Assembly (NCBI RefSeq): GCF_013409425.1
Contig: NZ_JACCAC010000001.1
Coordinates: 1,178,001 to 1,242,000 of the forward strand
Source of the DNA: Nocardioides perillae
GTDB lineage: Bacteria; Actinomycetota; Actinomycetes; Propionibacteriales; Nocardioidaceae
Direction: 5' to 3'
DNA length: 64,000 bases
The position numbers and the translations under genes were made by a program. Shown here piece after piece: positions 34,630 to 43,865 of this stretch (positions are counted from its first letter, which is position 1; each line of letters begins with the position of its first letter). Under the pieces are notes generated by a model. It had not been told where the DNA came from and did not search any database. It saw only the letters and a list, made by a program, of their open reading frames with translations.

Positions 34630-35165
34630 ACCACGAGCGCGGTGGCGATCGCGGCCACGCCCTCGCCGCGGCCCGTGAGCCCCAGGCCGTCCGTGGTGGT
34701 GGCCGAGAGCGAGACCGGGGCGCCCAGGGCGGCACTCATCGCCGCCTGCGCCTCGTCGCGGCGCGGGCCCAGGCGCGGTCGTTCGCCGACGACCTGCACC
34801 GCCACGTTGCCGATCGCGTAGCCGGCGGCGCGCACCCGCCGCGCGGTCTCGGTCAGCAGCGCGGCGCCGGACGCGCCCCCCCACGCCGGCTCGGCGGTGC
34901 CGAAGTTGCTGCCGAGGTCGCCGAGCCCGGCGGCGGAGAGCAGCGCGTCACAGGCCGCGTGGGCGGCGACGTCGGCGTCGGAGTGCCCCTCCAGGCCGAC
35001 GGGCTCGTCGGGCCACGCCAGGCAGCCGAGGTGCATCGGCACGCCCGCGACCAGCCGGTGCACGTCGGTGCCGGTGCCGACGCGGGGCAGCCGGGTGCCA
35101 TCCGGGGAGGCCGGCGACGACGAAGCACTCGGGCCGGCGGGCGTCTCGCTCACGGGCCGCATCAT
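34626..35165 (-). CDS. ispF: 2-C-methyl-D-erythritol 2,4-cyclodiphosphate synthase
   Basis: Fifth step of the MEP pathway: cyclises CDP-ME 2-phosphate with loss of CMP. The 179 residues have zinc ligands in GTGTDVHRL and [32 protein letters not shown], and the C-terminal signature [18 protein letters not shown]. The first 25 residues are low-complexity. The ATG at 35165 (or 35162) is uncertain because only 20 bp separate it from the divergent oxidoreductase start. Its stop shares CTAG with the convergent MerR gene. Confidence 0.93.
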   Translation of the reverse strand: MMRPVSETPAGPSASSSPASPDGTRLPRVGTGTDVHRLVAGVPMHLGCLAWPDEPVGLEGHSDADVAAHAACDALLSAAGLGDLGSNFGTAEPAWGGASGAALLTETARRVRAAGYAIGNVAVQVVGERPRLGPRRDEAQAAMSAALGAPVSLSATTTDGLGLTGRGEGVAAIATALVV

Positions 35166-35185
35166 GCCTGAGGGAGGATGGACGC

Positions 35186-36826
35186 GTGAGCGAGGACGGG
35201 TCCCACGAGGCGACGGCCGTGCCCGGGCCCGCCGGGCGCGCGGCCCGGCGCGACCCCCGCCGGGCGCCGCGCGGCACCTGGTCGCTCGCGGGTGTGCTCG
35301 CGGGCCTCGCCGGCCTGGCCACCAGCTACGTCACCGCCGTCGCCCTGGGGGTGCGCGAGTCGCCGGTCGTGGCGGTGGCCGAGGCGCTCGTGCGGCTCAC
35401 GCCCGGCCCCGTCGCGGAGGCGGCGATCGGCGGGCTCGGCAGCGCCAGCAAGCCCCTGCTGCTGGCCGGGATGGGGGCCGCGCTGCTGCTGGTCTTCGCC
35501 TTCGCAGGGCGCCGGCAGCGGCGTGCGTGGTGGCAGCCGCTCCTGGTGTGGCTGGCCCTCGGCGCCATCGGCGCCGCAGCCGTGCTGTCCGCCCCCGTCG
35601 CCACCGTGCCCGACCTGGTGCCGGTGCTGGTCGGCGTGGTCACCTGGCTCTTCGCGCTGTCGCTGCTGACCACCCCGCTCGCACGCCTCGAGCGCATCGC
35701 GGTGCCGCGGGTCGGCGCGGGAGCGGAGCCGGGGCCGGAGGACAGCCGGCGCGCGACCGCGCGGGCCGCCACCCGCCGCGCGTTCCTGGTGCGCGCGGGC
35801 GTCGTGGCCGCGGGTGCGGTCGTGGTCGGGGCCGCGGGCCGCCTGGTGGGCCGACCACGCCGCGCGGTCGAGCAGACGCGACGGCTGCTGCGGCTGCCGA
35901 TCACGCGTCCCGACGTGCCGGACGCCGCGCTCGTCGGTCTCGAGGGCGTGACCCCCTGGCAGACGCCGCTGCCGGAGTTCTACCTGATCCACACGGCGAT
36001 CGTCGTGCCCACGATCGACCCCGAGCAGTGGGAGCTGCGGATCCACGGGATGGTCGACCGGGAGGTGCGGCTGACCTACGCCGACCTGCTCGCCCGCGAG
36101 GTCACCGAGCAGTGGGTGACGCTCACCTGCGTGTCCAACCCCGTCGGCGGTGACCTCGTCGGCAACGCCTGGTGGAGCGGCGTACGCCTCGCCGGCCTGC
36201 TCGCCGAGGCGGGCGTGCAGCCCGGCGCCGACGCGGTCCTGCAGACCTCCGCCGACGGCTGGACCTGCTCGACGCCGCTCGACGCCCTCACCGACGACCG
36301 CGGCGCGATGCTCGCCGTCGGCATGGACGGCGCCCCGCTGCCGATCGAGCACGGCTTCCCGGTGCGCACGGTCGTGCCGGGGCTCTACGGCTACGTCTCG
36401 GCCACGAAGTGGGTCGTCGACCTCGAGGTGACCCGCTTCGCCGACGTCGCGGCGTACTGGACGCAGCGCGGCTGGGGGGAGCGCGGCCCGGTCAAGACGA
36501 GCTCGCGCGTCGACGTGCCGCGCTCCGGGGCCGAGGTCCCGGCGGGCGACGTGCGCTGCGGCGGCGTCGCCTGGGCGCAGGGCACCGGCATCGCCGCGGT
36601 CGAGGTCGCGCTCGACGGGGGTGCCTGGCAGCCGGCCGAGATCGCCTCCCCGCCCACCGACGACACCTGGGTCCAGTGGGCGGCCACCGTCGAGGTCGAG
36701 CCAGGCGAGCACGTGCTGCGCGTGCGCGCCACCGACAAGAGCGGCGCCGTGCAGACCGGCGTCGTCCGCGACGTCCTCCCCGACGGCGCCACGGGGTGGC
36801 ACGAGGTCGACTTCACCGCCTCCTGA
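35186..36826 (+). CDS. Membrane-anchored molybdopterin-dependent sulfite oxidase-like protein
   Basis: The 546-residue protein has four N-terminal membrane helices and a fifth hydrophobic segment ([19 protein letters not shown]) before a periplasmic oxidoreductase domain. The molybdenum ligand Cys is in [20 protein letters not shown], with [20 protein letters not shown] features ([20 protein letters not shown]) and a C-terminal Mo-co dimerisation domain ([34 protein letters not shown]). Substrate unknown; sulfite or protein methionine sulfoxide are options for the family. The GTG at 35186 is 12 nt after the start of GAGGAT and only 20 bp from ispF. Confidence 0.88.
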   Translation: MSEDGSHEATAVPGPAGRAARRDPRRAPRGTWSLAGVLAGLAGLATSYVTAVALGVRESPVVAVAEALVRLTPGPVAEAAIGGLGSASKPLLLAGMGAALLLVFAFAGRRQRRAWWQPLLVWLALGAIGAAAVLSAPVATVPDLVPVLVGVVTWLFALSLLTTPLARLERIAVPRVGAGAEPGPEDSRRATARAATRRAFLVRAGVVAAGAVVVGAAGRLVGRPRRAVEQTRRLLRLPITRPDVPDAALVGLEGVTPWQTPLPEFYLIHTAIVVPTIDPEQWELRIHGMVDREVRLTYADLLAREVTEQWVTLTCVSNPVGGDLVGNAWWSGVRLAGLLAEAGVQPGADAVLQTSADGWTCSTPLDALTDDRGAMLAVGMDGAPLPIEHGFPVRTVVPGLYGYVSATKWVVDLEVTRFADVAAYWTQRGWGERGPVKTSSRVDVPRSGAEVPAGDVRCGGVAWAQGTGIAAVEVALDGGAWQPAEIASPPTDDTWVQWAATVEVEPGEHVLRVRATDKSGAVQTGVVRDVLPDGATGWHEVDFTAS

Positions 36827-36911
36827 CCTCGCCCCGGCCGCGGGTGCGGTCGGCGGGCCGCCGCCGGGCTGGGCGGACCGACTGGGCCACCCCGTCCCGC
36901 GAAGAGCGCAG

Positions 36912-36960
36912 GACGTGCTCGAACGTTCGAGCAAGGCTTGCACGAACGTTCGAGCACGTC
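36912..36960. terminator. Inverted repeat with 18-bp arms between convergent genes
   Basis: GACGTGCTCGAACGTTCG (36912-36929) pairs perfectly with 36943-36960 around a 13-nt loop. Each arm also contains the palindrome CGAACGTTCG. Related sequences occur at 56662-56706 in this window. Confidence 0.8.
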
Positions 36961-36970
36961 AGGGACTCTT

Positions 36971-37019
36971 CCCCGGTCCCCGGTCCCCGGTCCCCGGTCC
37001 CCGGTCCCCGGTCCCCGGA
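36971..37019. repeat. Seven-base tandem repeat CCCCGGT
   Basis: Six exact copies of CCCCGGT (36971-37012) and a seventh with a final A. It sits 10 bp after the inverted repeat in the same convergent intergenic region. Slippage-prone; no function evident. Confidence 0.85.
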
Positions 37020-37070
37020 GCCCGGTCCCGGTCGCCGGCCCGCCTCAGACCGTCGGCCCAGCCCCGGGCC

Positions 37071-38510
37071 TCACCAGTTGCGCCGCTTGCCCCGCGCGGG
37101 GAGGGGAGCGCCGTCGGGGCGGATGACGTAGACCGCGCCGCCGGAGGCGCGCAGCCACAGCCGCTCGAACTCGGCGCGGTCGTAGACGCGGCGCACCGGC
37201 GAGGAGGCGGTGCCGCGGCCGGCAGGGTCGTTGACCACCACGTCGCCGTCGTCGGTGAAGCCCGCGACGACCAGCAGGTGGCCGGCGGAGCTCGAGATGG
37301 GTGCGCCGCTCAGCTCGCCGCGGGCGAAGGCGATCGAGGCGACCAGCGGGATGCCCGCCACGACGAAGTCCTCGGCCTCGCGCAGCGAGCGCAGGCGGGT
37401 GACGAAGGCGTCGGTGCCGCGCAGGGCGGCGTACGCCGTGCCGAACGCCCAGTTGCCCGTGCCGCCGTAGCCGTGGTCGTAGGTGTAGCGCGCGGCGTGG
37501 TCGACCCACGGCTCGGGGTGGTCGGTCGGCACGAAGCGGTACTCCCGCGGCATCGGCAGCCGGCCGTAGCCGCCGAGCACCATCGACACCGAGGTCGGTG
37601 CGCACCACGCCTCGCCGCCGCCGCCCCACTGCGGGTAGTGGTCGGTGTGGGTGTACTGCGACCAGCGCGGCAGGTCGATCGCGACGCCGCGGCCGGGGCC
37701 GGGCGTGGAGGTCGGGACGGGCGTGGAGGGGGAGGGCAGCCGCGAGGCGACCGCACCGACCGCGTCGACCGCGGGCGCGGCAGCCGTGCCCGCCCGCCGC
37801 ATCAGGGTGACGCGCACCTGCCACGACACGACGCCCTGCACGCGCGCCGCGCGCCAGGTGTCGACCGAGACCCGGCCCAGGTCGTCGGCCTGGCCCGAGC
37901 GGGTCGTGCGCCGAACCCGGCCGTCGGGGTTGGCCCACTCGGCCAGCGTGTCCCAGCTCGACAGCCGCCCGTCGCGGTCGCGCCCGCGCAGCTCGACCTG
38001 CACCAGGCTGTCGCCCGGCGTGCGCGCCTGCCACGACGGGATCAGCTCGGTGACGCCGAAGCCCGGCCGCACCCAGGGCGAGAGCCACGCGCCCAGGTCG
38101 TACGCCGTGCCGCCGCGTCGGCGGGTCGCCGCCGGGGAGGCGAGCACGAGGTCGCCGTCGACCGCGGCGGTCCCGCGGTGCGTGCCGCCGGCCAGCGCGG
38201 CCTGCGTGTCGAACCACGTGTGCACGATGCTGCGCGCGGGGACCCGACGCGCCTGCCGCCCGGCCGCGGCGACGGCTGCGGTGCTGCTCACCGGCACCGT
38301 TCCTGCCGCCGTGCCTGCCGCCGTGCCTGCCGCGGTGCCTGCCGCGGTGCCTGCCGCGGTGCCTGCCGCGGTCGCGGCTGCGGGCCCGCCCGGCACCACC
38401 AGCAGTGGTGCGGCGAGCACGGCGGCGACGGCGGGCACGGCGAGGGGGACACGGCCCCGGAGGGCGCGGACGCGCCGGAGCGGACGGGTGCGGACGGGGA
38501 AGGCGCGCAT
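37071..38510 (-). CDS. Secreted C39-like cysteine peptidase
   Basis: The 479-residue product has a signal helix (LAVPAVAAVLAAPLLVVPG), a tandem Ala-Ala-Gly-Thr stretch, a beta-rich domain (YDLGAWLSPWVRPGFGVTEL) and a C-terminal papain-fold domain: Cys in GGGGEAWCAPTSVSMVLGGY, His in SSSAGHLLVVAGFT and Asp in VVVNDPAGRG. It fits the peptidase C39-like family, with an unknown target. The ATG at 38510 is 13 nt after the start of TACCGT. It is divergent from cysS across 100 bp and convergent with the oxidoreductase. Confidence 0.85.
   Translation of the reverse strand: MRAFPVRTRPLRRVRALRGRVPLAVPAVAAVLAAPLLVVPGGPAAATAAGTAAGTAAGTAAGTAAGTAAGTVPVSSTAAVAAAGRQARRVPARSIVHTWFDTQAALAGGTHRGTAAVDGDLVLASPAATRRRGGTAYDLGAWLSPWVRPGFGVTELIPSWQARTPGDSLVQVELRGRDRDGRLSSWDTLAEWANPDGRVRRTTRSGQADDLGRVSVDTWRAARVQGVVSWQVRVTLMRRAGTAAAPAVDAVGAVASRLPSPSTPVPTSTPGPGRGVAIDLPRWSQYTHTDHYPQWGGGGEAWCAPTSVSMVLGGYGRLPMPREYRFVPTDHPEPWVDHAARYTYDHGYGGTGNWAFGTAYAALRGTDAFVTRLRSLREAEDFVVAGIPLVASIAFARGELSGAPISSSAGHLLVVAGFTDDGDVVVNDPAGRGTASSPVRRVYDRAEFERLWLRASGGAVYVIRPDGAPLPARGKRRNW
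38299..38370. repeat. 12-bp coding minisatellite, six copies
   Basis: Six units of GTGCCTGCCGCC/G inside the C39-like gene encode the repeated Ala-Ala-Gly-Thr segment after the signal helix. Copy number should vary between strains. Confidence 0.85.
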
Positions 38511-38598
38511 GGTCACCACGGTAGGCGAGATCGCCACTCACGTCCCAGGAGTCACAGAAGCCGCCGCCGACGATGCGGGGCGCCCCCGGCGTCGCCAC

Positions 38599-38604
38599 TA
38601 GACT
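38599..38604 (+). promoter_or_regulatory. -10 hexamer of leaderless cysS promoter
   Basis: TAGACT begins 12 nt before the cysS GTG at 38611, the same geometry as several other genes here. Confidence 0.6.
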
Positions 38605-38610
38605 CGGCGG

Positions 38611-40044
38611 GTGGCACTGAGGCTCTACGACACCGCGACGCGCGAGGTGCGCGACTTCGTCCCCCTGCAGCCGGGACGGGCGGGCGTCTACGTCTGCGGG
38701 CTCACCGTGCAGTCCGAGCCCCACGTCGGCCACGTGCGCAGCGGGGTCGGCTTCGACGTGCTGCGCCGGTGGCTGACCCGCAGCGGCTACGACGTCACGT
38801 TCATCCGCAACGTCACCGACATCGACGACAAGATCCTCGCGAAGTCGGCGGAGCAGGGTCGCCCGTGGTTCAACCTCGCCTACGAGATGCACCGCGAGCT
38901 CGACCGCGCCTACACCGCGCTCAACGTCGCGCCGCCCACCTACGAGCCGGCCGCGACCGGTCACGTGCCCGAGATGGTCGAGATGATCGAGACGCTGATC
39001 GCGCGCGGCCACGCCTACGCCGCCGACGACGGCACCGGCGACGTGTGGTTCGACGTGCGCAGCTGGCCGGCCTACGGCGAGCTGACCCGCCAGGGCGTCG
39101 ACGACATGGAGCCCGCCGCCGACGGCGAGACCCGCGGCAAGCGCGACCCCCGCGACTTCGCGCTGTGGAAGGGCCGCAAGGCCACCGAGCCCGAGACCGC
39201 CTCGTGGCCGAGCCCGTGGGGCCGCGGCCGCCCCGGCTGGCACATCGAGTGCTCGGCCATGGCCGGCAAGTACCTCGGCGCGGCCTTCGACATCCACGGC
39301 GGCGGCGTCGACCTGCGCTTCCCCCACCACGAGAACGAGCAGGCGCAGTCGCGCGCGGCCGGCCACCCGTTCGCCTCCTACTGGATGCACAACGCCTGGA
39401 TCACCACCGCCGGCGAGAAGATGAGCAAGTCGCTCGGCAACTCGCTCACCATCCCGGCGGTGCTGCAGCGCTTCCGCGGGCCCGAGCTGCGCTTCTACCT
39501 CGTCGCCGCGCACTACCGCAGCCACGTCGAGTTCAGCTTCGAGGCGCTGGAGGAGGCCGCGGTGGCCTACCGCCGCCTCGAGGGGTACGTCGACCGCGCG
39601 GCCGCCGCCCTCGGCCTCGCGCCGGCGCAGCTGCCGGCCGACGGCGAGCTGGCCGCCGACTTCGTCGCGGCGATGGACGACGACCTCGGCACCCCCGCCG
39701 CGGTGGCCGCGCTGCACGAGGCCGTGCGCCAGGGCAACAAGCTGCTGAGCGAGCCCGCCACCGCGGGCGGCGAGGCCGGCCGCGCCCACCTCGCCTCGGT
39801 GCTCGCCATGCTCGACGTGCTCGGGCTGCACCCCCACGACCCCGCCTGGCCCTCGGCCGGGAGCGGGGCCGACGACAAGCTGACCGCGGCCGTCGACGCC
39901 CTCGTCGCCGGCCTCCTCGAGCAGCGCGCGCAGGCCCGCGCCGCGAAGGACTTCGCCACCGCCGACGCCATCCGCGACCAGGTCGCGGCCGCCGGCATCG
40001 AGGTCGAGGACACCCCCGACGGCCCGAAGTGGAGCCTCTCCTGA
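38611..40044 (+). CDS. cysS: Cysteine--tRNA ligase
   Basis: Charges tRNA-Cys; 477 residues, normal length. The class I signatures are PHVGHVRSG (HIGH) and [10 protein letters not shown] (KMSKS). Zinc ligands are Cys in VYVCGLTVQ, Cys in GWHIECSAM and the His/Glu of [11 protein letters not shown]. The C-terminal DALR-like helical domain ends [13 protein letters not shown] start at 38611. The stop overlaps the rlmB start by one base (TGATG), indicating translational coupling. Confidence 0.97.
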   Translation: MALRLYDTATREVRDFVPLQPGRAGVYVCGLTVQSEPHVGHVRSGVGFDVLRRWLTRSGYDVTFIRNVTDIDDKILAKSAEQGRPWFNLAYEMHRELDRAYTALNVAPPTYEPAATGHVPEMVEMIETLIARGHAYAADDGTGDVWFDVRSWPAYGELTRQGVDDMEPAADGETRGKRDPRDFALWKGRKATEPETASWPSPWGRGRPGWHIECSAMAGKYLGAAFDIHGGGVDLRFPHHENEQAQSRAAGHPFASYWMHNAWITTAGEKMSKSLGNSLTIPAVLQRFRGPELRFYLVAAHYRSHVEFSFEALEEAAVAYRRLEGYVDRAAAALGLAPAQLPADGELAADFVAAMDDDLGTPAAVAALHEAVRQGNKLLSEPATAGGEAGRAHLASVLAMLDVLGLHPHDPAWPSAGSGADDKLTAAVDALVAGLLEQRAQARAAKDFATADAIRDQVAAAGIEVEDTPDGPKWSLS

Positions 40045-40991
40045 TGCCCGGCAACTCCCAGCGCAAGGGCGCGATCCGCAAGACCTCGAAGGGCCCCACG
40101 GCGGGCTCGGGCGGCCGCGTGCGTCGCGGGCTCGAGGGCAAGGGCCCGACGCCCAAGGCGAAGGACCGCCCCAACCACAAGGCCTACAAGGCGGCGCAGC
40201 GCACCGACCGCGCCCAGGCGGGCCGGCCCCGGCGCCGGGCCCCCGGCTCCGACGAGTGGGTCGCCGGGCGCAACCCGGTCGTCGAGCTGCTGCGCAGCGG
40301 CGCGCCGGTGGCCGCGGTCTACGTCGCCGAGGGCGCCGAGCGCGACGGCCGGCTGCGCGAGGCCTTCGCCCTCGCCGCCGAGCACGCGGTGTCGCTCATG
40401 GAGGTCTCGCGCGGCGAGCTCGACCGGCTCACCGCCGGCGCCGTGCACCAGGGCCTGGCCGCGCGCATCCCCGCCTACGAGTACGCCCACCCCGACGACC
40501 TCCTCGACCGCGCGGCCGAGGCCGGTGAGCCGCCGCTGATCGTGGCGCTCGACTCCGTGACCGACCCGCGCAACCTCGGCGCGGTCGTGCGCAGCGCGGC
40601 CGGCTTCGGCGCCCACGGCGTTGTCGTGCCCGAGCGTCGCGCGGCCGGCATGACCGCCGCCGCGTGGAAGACCAGCGCCGGGGCTGCGGCCCGCACCCCG
40701 GTCGCCCAGACGGTCAACCTGGTGCGCCAGCTCAAGGCCTACCAGCAAGCAGGTCTGATGGTCGTCGGCCTCGCCGCCGACGGCGAGGTGTCGCTGCCCG
40801 ACCTCGACCTCGCCGACGGCCCGCTCGTCGTGGTGGTCGGCTCCGAGGGTGGCGGCCTCGGCCGGCTCGTCGCCGAGACCTGCGACCAGCTGGTGTCGAT
40901 CCCGATGGCCGGCGACCTCGAGTCCCTCAACGCGGGCGTGGCCGCCTCCGTCGCCCTCTACGCCGTGGCGCAGGCGCGCGCCGCGGGCTGA
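40044..40991 (+). CDS. rlmB: 23S rRNA (guanosine-2'-O-)-methyltransferase RlmB
   Basis: SpoU-family 2'-O-methyltransferase of 315 residues acting on 23S rRNA G2251 (family knowledge). A Lys/Arg-rich N-terminal tail of about 65 residues precedes the L30e-like domain (DEWVAGRNPVVELLRSG). The trefoil-knot SAM site has DSVTDPRNLGAVVRSAAG, VVGSEGGGLGRLV and SLNAGVAASVALY. The gene follows cysS as in Mycobacterium. Confidence 0.95.
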   Translation: MPGNSQRKGAIRKTSKGPTAGSGGRVRRGLEGKGPTPKAKDRPNHKAYKAAQRTDRAQAGRPRRRAPGSDEWVAGRNPVVELLRSGAPVAAVYVAEGAERDGRLREAFALAAEHAVSLMEVSRGELDRLTAGAVHQGLAARIPAYEYAHPDDLLDRAAEAGEPPLIVALDSVTDPRNLGAVVRSAAGFGAHGVVVPERRAAGMTAAAWKTSAGAAARTPVAQTVNLVRQLKAYQQAGLMVVGLAADGEVSLPDLDLADGPLVVVVGSEGGGLGRLVAETCDQLVSIPMAGDLESLNAGVAASVALYAVAQARAAG

Positions 40992-40999
40992 GACGAGCG

Positions 41000-42634
41000 G
41001 TGCCCTCCACGCGGGCCCTCACCAGCCGGGCCCACCGGGTCGGCCGGGTGCTGGTGCCCGCGGCCGTCGGCCTCGGCGTCGCGGTGGTCGTGGCGCTCGG
41101 CCTCTTCGGGGTCAGCAGCCGCGAGGTGACGGTGGCCAGCCACGACGCGGTGGTGCGCCCGAGCCTGGCCGCCGACCTGCGCGGCGACCTCGTCGTGCGC
41201 ACCGGCCCCGTGCTGCCCGACCTGCGGCTGGCCTCGGCGGCGCCGGTGGGCGTCGAGGTCGAGCTCGGCAAGACCGAGGCGCGCTCGACCGGCGAGCTGG
41301 TGCAGCGCTACGCCTTCATCGCCAGCCAGCCGGAGCCACAGCGTGCGGTGGTCGTCGACGCGGTGCAGGACATGGCGCTCGCCGCGGCCCTGCGCGGCCT
41401 CGCCGCCGGCACGGCCGTGGTGGGTCTGTGGGTGCTGGTCGGCCCGCGCCGGCGGCGTGAGCTCGTCGCCTCGCTGCGTCGGCCCCGGGCCGCGGTGGCC
41501 GGCGCCGTGGCGGTCGCGGTCGTGGTCGCCGCGTGGCAGCCGTGGGTCGGCCTCCCGCCGCCCGAGGAGGAGGAGCAGGCGTGGGAGCCGCTGGCCGACT
41601 TCCTCGGCCCCGGCGTGCCGCTCCCGCCCGAGGCCGCCGACCTGCAGGTCGGCACGGGCAGCGTGATCAGTGCGCAGACCCGGCGGCTCGTGCGCAGCGC
41701 GGTCGACACCTACGACCGCAGCCGCGCCTTCTACGCCGAGGCCGCCGAGGCGGCCGCCGACCTCGTCGACGACCCGCTGCTGCGGCAGCCGGAGGACGGC
41801 GAGACCGTGGCGCTGCTGGTCTCCGACCGCCACGACAACGTCGGGATGGACCCCGTCGCCCGCGCCGTCGCCGACGCCGCCGGGGCGACCGCGGTGCTCG
41901 ACGCCGGCGACGACACCTCGACGGGGTCGCGGTGGGAGGCCTTCAGCCTCGACTCGCTGCAGGAGGCCTTCGGCGACCTCGACCGGTGGGCGGTGACCGG
42001 CAACCACGACAACGGCCCCTTCGTCGGCGAGCGCCTGGCCGAGCTCGGCTGGACCGTCCTCGACGGGGAGGTCGTCGAGGGACCCGGCGGCTCGCGCCTC
42101 CTCGGCGTCGGCGACCCGCGCGCGAGCGGGCTCGGCACGTGGCGCGAGGAGACCGGGCTGTCCTTCGGCGAGCAGGCCGAGCGGCTGGCCGACGCCGCCT
42201 GCGAGGCCGAGGCCGACGGCGAGCGGGTCGCGACGCTCCTGGTCCACGACGCCAACAGCGGCCGGCTCGCGCTGGACCGCGGCTGCGTCGACCTCGTCGT
42301 CGGGGGTCACCTGCACGTGCCGGTCGGGCCCAGCGAGGTGGTCGGGGAGGACGGCGACACTGGCTGGACCTACACCAACGGCACGACGGGGGGCGCGGCG
42401 TACGCGATCGCGGTCGGCTCCAAGCTGCGCCGCTCGGCCGACGTCGCGCTCCTCACCTACCGCGACGGCCGGCCCGTGGGGGTCCAGGGCGTGACGCTGC
42501 AGACCAATGGCGTCTTCGTGGTGCGCCCGTGGCAGCCGCTGACCTACGGCGAGGCCGAGCCCGCGCCCGAGCGCACCGACGTGCCCGAGCCCGGCCAGCA
42601 GGTCGGCCCGGGCACGGTGCTGCGACCCGAGTGA
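41000..42634 (+). CDS. Membrane-anchored metallophosphoesterase
   Basis: The 544-residue protein has an N-terminal helix (VLVPAAVGLGVAVVVALGLF), an extracytoplasmic region, two more helices and then a calcineurin-like phosphatase domain. Metal motifs are LVSDRHDNVGMD (D-x-H), LDAGDDTSTG (GD-D), VTGNHDNGPF (GNHD), LLVHDAN and VVGGHLHVP (GHxH). The domain should face outward. Substrate unknown. It starts 8 bp after rlmB, so it is probably the third gene of that operon. Confidence 0.85.
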   Translation: MPSTRALTSRAHRVGRVLVPAAVGLGVAVVVALGLFGVSSREVTVASHDAVVRPSLAADLRGDLVVRTGPVLPDLRLASAAPVGVEVELGKTEARSTGELVQRYAFIASQPEPQRAVVVDAVQDMALAAALRGLAAGTAVVGLWVLVGPRRRRELVASLRRPRAAVAGAVAVAVVVAAWQPWVGLPPPEEEEQAWEPLADFLGPGVPLPPEAADLQVGTGSVISAQTRRLVRSAVDTYDRSRAFYAEAAEAAADLVDDPLLRQPEDGETVALLVSDRHDNVGMDPVARAVADAAGATAVLDAGDDTSTGSRWEAFSLDSLQEAFGDLDRWAVTGNHDNGPFVGERLAELGWTVLDGEVVEGPGGSRLLGVGDPRASGLGTWREETGLSFGEQAERLADAACEAEADGERVATLLVHDANSGRLALDRGCVDLVVGGHLHVPVGPSEVVGEDGDTGWTYTNGTTGGAAYAIAVGSKLRRSADVALLTYRDGRPVGVQGVTLQTNGVFVVRPWQPLTYGEAEPAPERTDVPEPGQQVGPGTVLRPE

Positions 42635-42638
42635 GGCC

Positions 42639-43865
42639 TCAGAAGTAGTCGCGCACGTGCAGCGCGGCGCCGCGCGCGCCGGCCGACCACACGGCGTCGA
42701 GCAGCGCGTCGTCGGCCTCGTCACCGCCCGCCGCCAGGCCCGCGTCGCGCAGCGCCCCGACCGACCAGGCCCCGGCCCACAGCAGCGCCAGCCCCTGCGG
42801 GGTCAGCCGCAGCGCGCCGGCTCGCGCGTCCGCTCGCTCGCACGCGACCGCGCCGTCGACCACCCGCAGCGCGTAGCCGCCGTCGAGGGTGCCGAGCCGG
42901 TCGCCCGCGACCTCGAGCGCGACCGCCGCGTCGGGCACCGGCAGACCGGTGAGCGCCCGCGCCCGCACGGCCTCGACGAGGTCGTGCACCCGCAGCATGT
43001 AGGGGTGGCTCCCCACCACCGACCAGTGCACCGTCGGCAGCACGAGCCGCGCGGCGTCGGTGCCGGAGGTCTGCACCCGCACCTTCCCGACCACGCTCGA
43101 GAAGGAGCCGAGGAAGGCCCACAGCGCCCGCGCCGCGTCGACGTGGCGCACCACCAGGTCGTCGACCTCGAGCACCGCGGTGTCGTCGTAGCCCTGCCCG
43201 CGCCGCCACGCGGCGTACCCCAGGACCTCCTCGTCGCGCCCGAGCGCGAGGGTGGTGCCGGTGACGTCGGCGAGCAGCTCGGCGTCGGTGGCCGGCCACG
43301 ACGGGCCGCGGCGCACGAGCGGGCCGTGCTGGCGGGCGGCCCACCGGTCGTACGCCGCTCGCAGCGCCGGCACGTCGGCCACGGTCGCGCGGCGCAGGGT
43401 GACGCCCTCGGGCGCGCGGACCCGGGCGAGCGCGGCGGCCGGCACCTCGACGGTGTCGAGGGAGGTGACGAGCTCGTAGCCCAGGCCGCGGTAGATGCCG
43501 GGTGCGGTGGGGTAGAGCGTCGAGACCGCCTCGCCGCGCTCGCGCAGGCCGGCGCCGAGGACCTCGCGCAAGAGCGGCGCGAGGTGGCCCCCGCCGCGGT
43601 GCTCGGCCGCGACGGTGACACCCGCGATGCCGTTGGTGGGGACCCGGGCGCCGGCCCACCAGGAGTGGTACTCGCGCTCGACCACCTTGGCGACGAGACG
43701 GCCGTCCTCGAAGGTGCCCCAGCTGTGCATGCCCGGGCGCGGGAAGGCGGCCGGGTCGAGCGGCGGTGTGCCCGGGAGTGGCTCGCCGAACGCCTCGCGG
43801 CTCAGCGCGGTCGTCTGCTCGAAGTCCGCCCGGGTGAGCGGGCGGGTCTCGCGGTGGGGCGTCAC
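42639..43865 (-). CDS. Eis-like GNAT family N-acetyltransferase
   Basis: The 408-residue protein has two GNAT-like domains and a sterol-carrier-like C-terminus, as in Eis. Acetyl-CoA site: VTVAAEHRGGGHLAPLLREVL. Conserved STLYPTAPGIYRGLGYE marks the family, and the C-terminal carboxylate in HVRDYF fits the Eis catalytic terminus. Eis proteins acetylate aminoglycosides or host proteins; the native substrate here is unknown. The GTG start overlaps the upstream DUF4032 stop by 4 bp. Confidence 0.85.
   Translation of the reverse strand: MTPHRETRPLTRADFEQTTALSREAFGEPLPGTPPLDPAAFPRPGMHSWGTFEDGRLVAKVVEREYHSWWAGARVPTNGIAGVTVAAEHRGGGHLAPLLREVLGAGLRERGEAVSTLYPTAPGIYRGLGYELVTSLDTVEVPAAALARVRAPEGVTLRRATVADVPALRAAYDRWAARQHGPLVRRGPSWPATDAELLADVTGTTLALGRDEEVLGYAAWRRGQGYDDTAVLEVDDLVVRHVDAARALWAFLGSFSSVVGKVRVQTSGTDAARLVLPTVHWSVVGSHPYMLRVHDLVEAVRARALTGLPVPDAAVALEVAGDRLGTLDGGYALRVVDGAVACERADARAGALRLTPQGLALLWAGAWSVGALRDAGLAAGGDEADDALLDAVWSAGARGAALHVRDYF

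Noticed and set aside
30787..34884. A 1365-codon leftward open frame
   Set aside because: Only the C-terminal 317 codons are the hydrolase; upstream it shadows the membrane-protein gene and is antisense to the MerR gene.
36621..40991. A 1456-codon rightward open frame
   Set aside because: Only its last 316 codons are rlmB. The remainder is out of frame with or antisense to the C39-like and cysS genes.
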